This document shows, piece after piece, positions 1 through 12,000 of a stretch of 64,000 bases of DNA. Each line of letters opens with the position of its first letter. Position 1 is the first letter of the stretch. Source of the stretch: Balanoglossus misakiensis (taxonomy: Eukaryota > Hemichordata); the NCBI GenBank assembly GCA_040954595.2, contig CM082580.2:13020001-13084000 (forward strand). The letters run 5' to 3'. Both the position numbers and the translations under genes were made by a program. The notes under the pieces were generated by a model, which saw nothing but the letters and a program-made list of their open reading frames with translations, was not told the origin of the DNA and did no database searches.

Positions 1-1103
1 TCACCCGCCGGGTTGCCGCAGAATATATCCGAATGAGACAATACTCTCTTGCTGAGCAGCTTTTTAAGAAATCATTAGACGGCTTGAAGTCGTGGTTCGC
101 CTATCGACATCAAGGCAGGCTATTCCTGACGATGTACGAAGATGAAAATTATCACCACTGCCGTGACCATGGTGACAGGAATGAGTTACTCTGGAAAGCC
201 GAAAAAAGTTTCTCGCAAGCGCTTAAAATGAAGGAAGTGCACGCAGATTATTCCGATCTAGGCTATGTGTATTTTCTCATGGGGCAAAACTCAAAGGCCC
301 TGCGGCATTACAAAAATGCCGTCCACAGCAAGGATGACGATTATTTTAACCCTTATGACACGTATTACCGCTGGGCTCGTTGTCTTCGAGAAATGGGTGA
401 AATCGAAGGAGCCGAGGAAAAAATGAAAGAAGGTCGAGAATTGGTCAAAAAATTGAAAGAGCTGACCATCGCGGCAGGAGATGGCGATTACCATGGGGAA
501 TATTGTCAGGGAGATTGTTATAAAATATCAACCAAAGATATACCGGGTTACGTGAATCTGTTGAAAGAGTACAGGGTACACGATAGGACTAGCATTAGGA
601 AAGGTCGACTCAGTTTACAGGAAAGATCTTTAAAACTTCGCGACGAACCGAAATCGGGTTCCTCGGAAATTTTCCCGTTTGATTTTCTGGTTTGTTTCAG
701 TGAAAAAGACTCGGAATGGGCTCAGGCGTTGCTGACAAAACTCGAAAAGGACCATGGACTGAAGGGCATTATACATTTTCGGGATTTTGTTCCAGGCGAT
801 GCCATTGTCGATAATATAGTCAGCTTCATCGAGAAAAGCCACAAAACCATCGTCATTCTCACTCCCAATTTCGTCGCCGGCAAATGGTGCCAATACGAGT
901 TAAAACAGGCGCATTGCGTTGCTATAGAAACGGGTCGGAACATTATCGTGCCAGTGATGCTGGTGACTACAGAAGTACCAAAGATGATACGGGAAGTTAC
1001 GTATCTGAAATGTGTGCACGGGCAACTGTCGGCCACGGATTTCGATAAACTGGTGCAGACACTGCGGCAGAGTGACCCCGACGCCAATGGCGATAGCCTG
1101 TAG
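1..1103 (+). CDS. TPR-TIR domain protein, 3' part (5' end outside window)
   Basis: The reading frame is open from base 3 to the TAG at 1101-1103. An ATG sits at 33, but the frame continues upstream into helical, TPR-like sequence, so the true start is probably outside the window and this is the last exon. Residues ~1-150 after that ATG are TPR-like helical repeats (an AEKSFSQALKMKE helix, then YSDLGYVYFLMGQNSKALRHY). After a charged linker, residues ~215-345 form a C-terminal TIR domain: box 1 FDFLVCFSEKD, box 2 IHFRDFVPG, and a WCQYEL segment whose Glu aligns with the region holding the catalytic Glu of NADase TIRs. No transmembrane segment is visible, so a cytoplasmic immune or death adaptor is likely; the function is inferred from the domains. 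A possible polyadenylation signal AATAAA lies at 1731-1736. Confidence 0.85.
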   Translation, partial: TRRVAAEYIRMRQYSLAEQLFKKSLDGLKSWFAYRHQGRLFLTMYEDENYHHCRDHGDRNELLWKAEKSFSQALKMKEVHADYSDLGYVYFLMGQNSKALRHYKNAVHSKDDDYFNPYDTYYRWARCLREMGEIEGAEEKMKEGRELVKKLKELTIAAGDGDYHGEYCQGDCYKISTKDIPGYVNLLKEYRVHDRTSIRKGRLSLQERSLKLRDEPKSGSSEIFPFDFLVCFSEKDSEWAQALLTKLEKDHGLKGIIHFRDFVPGDAIVDNIVSFIEKSHKTIVILTPNFVAGKWCQYELKQAHCVAIETGRNIIVPVMLVTTEVPKMIREVTYLKCVHGQLSATDFDKLVQTLRQSDPDANGDSL

Positions 1104-2938
1104 AACTATTTATTGTATCGGGCACCTTATGTTTCATTGACACGGTTATGGTCCCATCTATTACATGTAAATCCAGACAATTTCCGCTCAGTGGCCTTTT
1201 CTTGGAATCTATTCAGAAACTGACGACCAATTTGTGCTTCGGGCTATGACTTAACACCAAACAACCTGGAATTAACCTTCTTAAATTAAGCATTATATTT
1301 GCAATAAGTTGCTTGATACTCCCATAGGAGACACATCTGCAATTTTTGGATATTTTTTAAGTTTTGTTTCAAATGACAAGGGCAAGTGGAAAACCTGTGG
1401 ACTTGGTGTCTTCCTACTGCCTTTCAGGTTTATAATTCTTAGATAGAAATATTCAGTGATATGTCAATTGTCAAGAGAATATTCAAATATATGTACTGAC
1501 ATCTCTTAACCACGAGTCTGTCTTGAAATTATTTAGTGAATGCTCGATGCTGTAGTTTCAATTTCATCTCCTGTACACAGAAGATGGTGGAGATTAACAA
1601 GAATAGTACTTGCAGCCTTTCATAATCACATACACCTTATCACATCAACTGTGCTAACACAAGCCAATAATTCCTGATATTTTGGGAGTGTCTGCAATGG
1701 AGTCCGTGATATACAACCCTCTGCAAATGGAATAAAAAGTCAGCCATTTCAGGCCACTTGGTAGTAACGAGGAGATTTATTGATAAATTGGCCGATCGAG
1801 GGACAAAAGTGTAGACTGTAAAATCATACAGCTCCAACCCAGGAACCAAAATACCACAAAAGTGAAAATTTTCGACTTCTCTACATTTGCAAACTTTACC
1901 AGCGACATATTTGATAGTTTTACTTGTCAGACTGAAAAACTGACAAGCTAAATGAGTGAAACGATGGTTGGTGATGATCTTGTGTCCAATAACCTGACAA
2001 AAATAAATAGATTATCTGTATAGCTAACTTACATAGTGCCACTCAAAATTTTCTAGTAACTTGACAAAAAACAAATGTTGTACACTGAACATTTCAGTCA
2101 AATGCGTCAACATCAGGACAAGTTGGCTAATATCCAATGGTGTTCATTCTAACATTTTGACACTATTAAGTGCAAATAACATTTTTCAAATAACATGTTC
2201 AGAATGATTGGTTTTATTTTAGTTTTTTTCCCCTAATCTAAGTCACTTGAGCATAACATCACCAAAATCACATCAAAGTTTTAGAAAGAATATTTTTTAA
2301 AAAGATATAGAAGTGACAATAATTACAGACATAAGAACAGAAACATTTAGAAACTACTTGTGGATGTACATACAGTCTGACAATTATCTCATTTGACTAA
2401 AATCTTACTGTGCCAAGAGACACCATTGCACTTTAAAGAATTCATTTAAACAAGTTGGAACATTATCTACATTGACCTTAATCCATCCCTACGCTTTATT
2501 GTCCCCAGAAACTGGAATGTGAAAATCATTCAGATTTCATTATTGAATGCAGAGTTATTGACACTGAGGAGATGCCTTGAGGCTGATTTGAGATATTGAT
2601 GTCCAGGAAAAGTAGAGTTGATAACACTGGGAAATAGCCTGCCAATAATTCCGTTGCTGTGACAATTACTCTACACATTCCCGGTTTGGTATGGTTAAGT
2701 AAACCAAATAAAAATTCTGCCAACAATATTTAATAAAGGTACAGAACAATTTTTTTCTATGTAATTATTAAATACTTTCATCATTGTTTTCTGATGTATA
2801 AATTGACCCCCACACAAGAGTGTGTCGTTTCCCTAAGCATTCATGCAGAATCGACACAACCAGAAAAGTTCTGGAAGATTACTTGACACACAAATCCAGG
2901 AAACAAGTCAGTTTTTTTTTTTTCCTTGTTGAAGTTTC
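1104..2938. other. Non-coding DNA between TPR-TIR gene and ACLY terminal exon
   Basis: AT-rich sequence without a convincing ORF. It should hold the 3' UTR of the TPR-TIR gene on + (AATAAA at 1731-1736) and the 3' UTR of the distal ACLY terminal exon on - (ATTAAA as TTTAAT at 2729-2734 and AATAAA as TTTATT at 2495-2500). The two genes converge here. Confidence 0.5.
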
Positions 2939-3033
2939 TTAATGGGGCATAGTTTCGGGCAGGATATATGATATGTCATCCCATGGGTGACGGTAGAGAC
3001 CTTGTTTCAAGCGCTTCTGATCCAGGAAATGAC
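2939..3033 (-). CDS. ACLY: ACLY alternative terminal exon, distal copy
   Basis: Phase-1 acceptor (CT at 3034-3035 on +), 30 codons and a TAA. It encodes [19 protein letters not shown] followed by [11 protein letters not shown], closer to the human C-terminus than the proximal copy. Both copies accept the same donor at 5849, so a transcript can use only one. A polyadenylation signal candidate ATTAAA lies ~205 nt downstream on the minus strand. Confidence 0.9.
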
Positions 3034-6000
3034 CTAAGAAAGAGAAAAGTCACAAGATGATTTAAGGCTCTGGATATCAGACTTCCAGCATTCTAGCTGG
3101 AGAATGCCACTGGGTGAAACTTGTGTGACTATCTCCTGATTCAGCTCACATCAGTAGTGATTGTAGCTAATACTGCAAATTTCAATGCAATTATTTCTAA
3201 CTGGCTGAGGTTACACATTCAATCAGCATGATGTTTTTCATCACACACAACATTCATCACATTAAAATGTCACCACTGGCATCTTCATAACCACTCGACG
3301 AACTTCCTCATTGCTTGGATATTTCCCAAAGTTTAATACAAAATGAAAACACTAGTATCTACACTGCCCAGATAAACATCCTGTTTCAGAGTGTGATGCT
3401 CATGCATGCAGAAGTCAAAGCTGAAGATAATTATGTAATAATTATACATTTTTAGATGCAAATTATTAATATTTAACTATTTACAGAGAAAGAAGGAAAT
3501 CCTTCAAAAATCACATGATTTTAAGGTAGATTGTGATGTTTTGCATGGGGTTTTTCATTTAAAATTCCACAAAGTTATTTTTTAAATCCACACTATTCTT
3601 CATAAAAAGAGCTTTCCATTAATTTTTTGGGGTGGGCCAGTATTAATGATTTTGCTAAATTTATTCCAAGAAATGTGTCATGAAAACCTCAAGAGTACCG
3701 GGTAATGATTTTCCACTTAATACAGGTGTGCGGAAATGAGAATTTCTCACACAGGTAACTATCAGTCATGGATCTAACAGAGTATACTGATAAAAGTTTG
3801 AAATGCCCACGCAAATGTCAATACTCAATTACTGAGAAAATAGTCCTTCCCTTTCAGGTTGGACCAATCTACACTTGGTTATCGTTAGGCTATGATAAAC
3901 AAACCTGTGTTACGTGCTTGTCTAGAGAGGCACTCCAAGAAAACATGACACACACTTTTCAGATACACTTAAGAAGTTTGAACTGGCATATGCTATTTGT
4001 CTCTCATCTACCTGATGTTAGTTTGAGGTCACATTGCCTGGTGGAGTTGTGAGATAGAGTCTACATTGTTTGTACATTAAAACTTGGTCAATATTCAACC
4101 TAAACTAACCTGATCTGACCTAATTTTCAACATGAAGTACAGTAAGTGTACTACTGGACAATCTATCAGTTTGAATGGAAAGGTATCTGAAACTATTTTG
4201 CCCTGTGTCAGTTTAATCTCTTGTGTTTCATGTCATGTTTGTCAGAAATGAGCGATTGTTGAACAGGCTGCAATCAAGCGGTTGATTGTACAAGCATGTA
4301 CGTGTATGTATCCACCTCAAACACTAAACTTGAGTGAAACAGATTTCACTCAAAAATCATATACAACTACTGTACATTTTAAAGAGCCCTGGTAAACAAT
4401 CTGATATTAGTGACACAGAAATGTTACCGGGCAGTTAGATACCAGTTCGTGTATTGCACGTACAATATACACAGTGGTACATGAACTGACATGACATATA
4501 CACAAACCTTGTATTGATATGGCCACAGCATCTCATAAACACATTATCATATCATCATACTCCGTTTATTTTTTATCAGAAGTGATACCCAGTTACCGAT
4601 TTAAATAAATTTACGAGGAAACATTCCCCAACCAACATACAAATGATACCCAATATGTGCCATTATCCCATTGCATTCCCAACCAGAATTTTTTTAAAAC
4701 TTGGGAACAAGAATATCGGGTAAGGATTTGGGGGGGGGGGGGATGACTGGTCTGTACCCATACAAGTTTTGAAACATGTTTACATTAATTTGACAACACC
4801 CATATTTTCTATATACATCTAGGCTTTATAAGTAAATTACACATTTGGGTCTTATTTTTATCATAATTTCAACTTGTACCAGATGTTTTACGTACAGCCA
4901 TATCAGTGATTTAGTATTTCTACCTTTGAACTTTGAACCACAAACTTTAAAAGTAGACTGCACAGAAAATTAGTTAATGTACATCACATTACAGTGACAC
5001 GATAGATTGATTGATTATGTCATAAAACAGTTCAAAACTCGCACAGGTACAGACTGATAATGATGCTGGGAAGGGCAAGGCACAGGAGATTAATATATCT
5101 CAATTTTTTTATTGGGCAAGACTAACAACAAAAACCATACACATGCCACATGCCACATGCATTCGACTCCTTCCCAATACAACCAGGTGATTCAGCTATG
5201 GTATGTGCAAACATGTTGAGTGGGGTGACACAAGAAGAGAAAAAGAAGAGATAATACAATAGAAGGAAGAGACAGGATTAAAGTGTTAGATTTAAAAGTG
5301 TTTCAAGCGTTCAGGCATGACGTATGCAATGTCGTCCCAAGGATGCCGATACAGGGACTGCTTCATGCGTTTCTGATCCAAATAATGACCTGCATGTCAA
5401 ATTGAAAGATGATATTAAACTAAGAGGTAATATGCTAGTTGATGAATGAATGCATCTGTATAGGAGGAAGGTAGACTCAAATGTGATAGACCATTAGTAC
5501 ATGTAATCACAAAAATTTGGATGTCGGTTAATGCAAGATGACAGGACAGGTGGTCATTCTGTCTGTTAACACCAGCTACACCAGCCACCTTAAACTCAAT
5601 CCGTTGCAATGTTAGATCAGACACATCAGACACCATTGCAATTGATCCATCACGTCATGCAGCAAATACAATTTAGTCTCATGCAACACAAACAACATGC
5701 TGTGTAACAGTCACGAATAACACTGACGCGTGTACTGGCTGGGCAAAATAGGGCAGCAAGTATTTGGCAAAACACCAACAACCAATAGGCTGTAACAAGG
5801 CGATTTTTTGTATATTTATTGAATGGGCAAGTTGATCAGATGACTCACCAATAAATCCCATACTGCGACCTAAGACGAACAAACCATTCAAGGCGCCGGT
5901 CTCTATGTACTCATTCGCTTCCTCTCTGCAAAAGGCAAATTAAAGAACCTTTAAAAGTGTACAGTCACCTCCAATTTACATACGTCCATATGTATATGGC

Positions 6001-9000
6001 TGATATTTGAAACAATGTTACAGGTTAAAAAGCATTCTCAACTATAGAGGGCAGCCTTCATAGTTCATGAAAAGATTGTTGCCATGTGAACAGGGAGACA
6101 TAGTCACTACTCACGTTGTGAAGCAGCCACAGTTCCGAAGCAAATCAACAAATGCAACACCGATGAAGCCATCCACATTCAAGATAAGATTGGGTTTCTG
6201 CAAATCATCAAACGACATAAATGTTGAAGAATTGACTGTAGATAGAACAGATTCTTTGAGACTTACAGAAGTGGCATTGTGAGAATGTGACATTGAAATA
6301 CATTAACCCTCACCTTGGCAGTTGTGACCTTCTCGACTTCCAATGCATAGTTCAGCAGAGGGGTTGCTGGAAAGTTGGCCTGAGCATATTCTTTTAAGAT
6401 CACCACTCGCATGTCAGGATTGTTGATCTGATAAGGAATGAACGCATCGGAGTAAATATTGGCAAAAACCTTCAAACCTGACATTCTCAAAATGATAATA
6501 GGATATCTTGACCAATCACGGTCTATCATAGATTGATATCTGGCTAATCACAATAATTGGATAGAACAATGAGAGTTAGATAAAACATCTACATTATAAT
6601 GACAGTATATGACTGAAAACTGTGATGGAACAGAAAGATGTACTTACTGACTTGACCCTGTGGCCAATTCCCATAATAAGTTTATGTTCTTTCCTCATTT
6701 TGTTGACAAATTCCATGGGAATTATACCTGCATCGTAGGCTTCACTGAACTGCTTAGCTGCTGCGTCAAGCGCACCACCAAAACGATCACCCTGAAAATT
6801 TCATTAGAAACTTTTATAACAAGGAAGTAACAGACACAAGTAAAAGAATGCTATTTCAGAAATCGAGTACTCATAGTCTCTCTAAAAGCATAGGTACTTG
6901 ACTTACAATGGTGAGTAATCCTGAACAGAGTGATGAGATGAGATCCTTGCCAGCTCTTGCAGTGACTATGGTGTTGTGGGCACCAGATACTGCAGGTCCG
7001 TGATCTGCTGTCACCATCAGACACATTTCAATAAACTTGGCAGCGTATGGTGGCAATCTGTATAAACATACAGGGGAAAGAGCTTGTGTAAGATGGATGT
7101 ATTTCTTTGCAAGCAGTGAATCACAATATTAATTTTGGTAAGGTTATTAACGAGAGCCTACTGATCAGTACTACAGTAATGCTCTTTCAATTTGGCATGA
7201 ACCATATGTTGTTGCTTACCTTCGCTGAAACCAGAGCAGACTGAGGACACCACCAATGCCTATCTCCTCCTGGAAGACCGACGTGATTGGCATACCAGCA
7301 TAGATCAGTTCCTGGCCTCTCTCATCGCATATACTGGTCATGAAGGATGCTGGCTTACGGATCAACCCCAGTTCCTGTATTTGAAAATTGAAGAGATTGA
7401 GGATTGGAAGAAAGTCCACAAGATTCTGTGGGCCACTGTGTGGTTATGTAATTACCAGTGGGTGCAACTGGGCTCAATCCATGGGTACAAATAGTTATAC
7501 TTACCCTAGCCCATGCAAAGTCCATCGGTACTGTTGGGGGTGGTAATTCTGGCTCTGGAACAATAATTCCTTTGCTGACGAGCATCTCATATACTTCACT
7601 GTTGAAAACAGAGAAAATTCCAGATTAAAGCAAGGAAATTGTAAAAAATTTAAAAAGTCTCAGATTTCAAAACTGGCCATTGATGCAACTTGCAAGTTCA
7701 ACCTTACATTTCCACTTACTGAATTTTGTCTCCTATATCATCAAAACTTCCTGGCACATATGCACCAGCTGTAGATAATGCAGTATTCTTTGCGGCTGCA
7801 GTTTCCTTCTCGCCATGGGCACATGCTCCGGCGTGACCAAACTGGACCTAGAAAAATGCATAGAAACATATTTCTCACCAGAGGACATTGGTACAATGAT
7901 GTTCCTCTTGCTGTAACCTTTCCACCCAAAGTTCCCTCTATACAAGTCCAATAGAAAACCATGCAAATAGTTACAAAATGGGGCCAATCACAGAGATGAT
8001 TGTATGATGTGCAAATTGTGCATCACAAGACCCAAATACCTAAAATCAACAGACATACCTCAGATGTAAACATTGTAGCACAGGTACCAATGCACCATGC
8101 TACCACAGGTTTAGTGATTCTGCCATTTTCAATCTGGGAACAGATCTCATACTCCTCCACACCACCAACCTAGGAATGAGAATAATAGGTGTCTGAGTAA
8201 AAAATAAAAATTCCAAATGAAGAACTATCTTCAGACAAACGAAGGATTTGAATAACGAAAACTTTACTCATAGGAAATTGTTAACATTGCATTGAACAGA
8301 CCATAGACACTGACCTCTCCAAGTAACACAATCATCTTAACATTGGGATCATCCTGATAGCGCATCACATGATCAATGAAAGTTGTCCCGGGATATCTGT
8401 CCCCTCCAATAGCGATGCCTTCATAGACACCGTTTGTGTTCCTGGAAACGATATTGTTTAACTCGTTGGACATTCCACCAGACCTGGACACGTAGGCCAC
8501 ACTGCCGGGTCGATACAGCTTGGACGCGAGGATATTGTCTAACATACCACCTGTGTTGCCAATCTTGAAACATCCTGGTTTGATGCCACCCACCTGGGAG
8601 AATAGGAATCAACTGATTCAGTCTCTGCTCTCACACAACAAAGGCTATAATCTAATGGCCCACAAAAGCATGTCTATCTGCATTCACAGGAAATGAAATT
8701 ATATTCAATGCTTACTGTGGCTGGTCCTATAATGGTGACATTCTTCTCTGTGGCAATCTTGTTCATAAGTCTAGTTTTGTTTTCTGGTATACCTTCGGCG
8801 ATAATGGAAATGGAACGGATCTGAAATGAGAATTACAATGAGGATATTGTGAATAACAGGATGTAGTTCCTTCACGTTAATTTTAAAAGTTGAGAGCACG
8901 TGTGACTACATGTATAACTTCATCTGCAACTCCAGAGGGCTTCTCAAGAGAACAAAAGAAATCTAATTGACACCAGTGAGGGCAGGATTATTGCAAGGGT

Positions 9001-12000
9001 TTTTCTTCTCACCTGTGGGAACTCCATAGCTTCTATGGTACTGTCATAGGCCGATCTAAGCGAGGCAAAGTTGACCATGGTTTCCACGTTTGGGTGGATC
9101 TTCATTGCTTTCTCCATGCTCTTGTACAAGGGGATCAAGATCTCTTTGTGACCCCAGTAGAATTTCTGCTTGTGATCCCCACTGTCATGAAACAAAAGGA
9201 TTGGCGTTATTTGATTGCCTCGTGCACAACACATGCCTTTTCGTTCCTGTTTTCTTCCTAAAACAATCCCCATTCTTTGTTTTCAATGTTTGGTATTGCA
9301 TTTCTTTTGGTTTCCAGCTTCTGCTACAGATGTCGATTAGGAAATTTAAAGAAAAAACATATCTTTTTCGGAAGAATGTGTTCATCTTACCTGAATGGAT
9401 AGACCATACATTCAACAGATGGCGATGACCTTTGACACACATAGTCAAAATCTAACATTCCCTGCACAGCCCTGGGTTGCATGCCCCAGATCATTGCCTG
9501 TTGGGGAAGTTTATAAAGACACTCTCAGTACAACTGGTGACAGATAATGTCAGCTTGCAATTTCAAATGAAATCATAACACAATCATTTTCTACACCGTA
9601 CCATCCCTTCATGATGGCGGTCCCATATCTAAAGGAACATTCTAATCTTTGATGGAGAGACACATATCTCATCAGTACATGTTATTTAAATCAATGCTAA
9701 AAACACATTGGTTGGCAAAGGACAGCACTTTCAGTCACTGCAAAAAAAATTATATGTTTTTACCTTTGTTCTTCTGGTGAACAGTGGCGATGGATTATTC
9801 TCTGTGATGACCGGAATGCTGGTAGCGCCCTCTGTTGACGACTTGGCATCACCTGCTTCTTCTATTTTAGACGACGCTCGGCTGCGTTGTGGTGTTGATG
9901 CTGACTGTGACAGTAAACAATGGCAAGAAACAAGAAAAATTATTTAATAGAACAACAGGTTTTACTCATTCTTACTTTGTGACATAAAATTCAACACCAA
10001 GTCTCTCGGAACATCACACTTGACATCCTGTGGAAGGAATTTTCAAAGTTTTGTCGATATACACATTGGAGAATCAGCAGAACTGACCATTTTACCAGCA
10101 ATTCACAACAAGATTTCTTGAGGGGAAATCATGTAACGTTATTCCTGTGTACAGATGGACCGTGGGATTTACTCTTACCTTGTTAACATTTATTTTACTA
10201 GACGGCTGCGTAAAATAGGTACAGAAATCGAGGTATTGTCACTTCAATTCATTTTTGGAATTTGGTCACAAGATAGACACAATCAAAATGACCATTACTG
10301 TACCTCATCATGAATAATGTACCATGCATTGTTCCATTCATTTTATACGATATGACATGAAAATCTAAACCAGATGCAAGACATGCCAACATATGAGAAT
10401 TTCAATGATCTCCAATAAACCATTACAACAACGCAACCCGAACACTGACTGACTAGAGTATGAAGTGCCTCATAAATGGTCTAAAGCATTGTGGAGTTGA
10501 TGCAATTTGGCAATCAAAACCCCAACCGGCCACAGAATGAATCTGTCCCAGAATCTGTCCCACAATAAGGCAACAGGGGTATACAGGATTTATCACAAAG
10601 GAGTTACCAGACCAGGACAGGCTACATACACATGCAATGATTCTATCCATGGTAGAAACAAAATAAATAAAATGTAAAGGAAAGATTTACACGACTTTTG
10701 CCTTATTTTTCTTTATTAATCAAACTTGTAACGTCATATTAATATAAAAAAAATTCATGATCAACAACAATTATGATTGCATGCACACGTTGTAATCCCC
10801 ATCAGCTGAAATACTACCAGTACTCATCCTTCTCAGCAACCACAATCAATGTAACATTAGCAAAAGAAAATGCTGGTTCATAATAATATCACTACTCACA
10901 GCACTTGGTCCTCCAAGCAGGAAATTAGCAGTGGTCTGTTCGGCAGGTGCAAGTTCTGGCACATCTTTCTTTCCCAGAGCCATACCGCAAATAGAAGTCA
11001 TGTGGGTTTCGGTGCCAAACACGTGCATCTCAACACCTAAGCTCTGACCTGAAAGAAGATAATACATAACCATACAATGAGCATGCTTATCTTTTTTTCA
11101 TAGAAGACTTCATCGATCACTACCCCTCACCCTCACTGAAAACAACGGATTTAGACCAAACCATGGTGGTCAAAGGGCAGAGTTCTTCCAATTACAACTA
11201 AACTCACCTAACTCTCTCATGACTCGGAGCCCCTCCTGATAGTTGGGTCCTCCTCTACGCACATAAATGGATGCATTCACATCAATTAACTTCTGTTTGT
11301 ATTCCTTTAGTGCTCTGACCATACCCTGCAGGGATCACAAACATCATTATCAGAGCAGAGCAGAGCAATATTCACCGAGAGTTTCTCATAAAAAGGTTAA
11401 TTACAACTAGAAATCAAAACAACCAGGATATTGAAATGCCCACTTTATGATAATTACCTTGAATGTAGCAGCTACATTGGTAAAGTTAGCAATTCCTCCG
11501 CCAATGATCAGAACCTTCGATCCCGATGTGTGTTTCTCTCTGGTCATCAGTCCAAGGATGGTCTTGGCATAGTCATAGGTTTGCTGTTCACTTGGTGCTC
11601 CTGAATATTCACCATAATTTGCCAGTTCATCTGCACCACCAAGATCACAAATAGTGTCACTGCAAGATAGATAAATTACAGTTACTTTGTATAAAAATAT
11701 ACTAGGGTGTAGTATTTGAGTGAAAGATATTTATATTGGAATAATGGTTACTTCTATTTGACTGACCTGTAGATGACTGATGCACCACCACCAGCAACCA
11801 TGGTCCATATTCGACCCTTGGGATTCAAAATTGTCAGTTTCAAAGATGCTCCACTCTTGGCATCCAGATCAGCAATGTATGCTTCCTACAATGCAAAATT
11901 TGAAGAAAAGTTCAACACCTCATTTGAATTGAAATCTCCCAGTCTCCTGGTGTGACAAGCCAGGGAAGGAAACTCCAGTTACACCATGGCAACAAGGCTG

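Noticed and set aside
9901-9904. Alternative acceptor for ACLY exon 11 four bases later
   Set aside because: It shifts the frame and hits a stop within 13 codons; the acceptor at 9904/9905 keeps phase and gives the expected linker.
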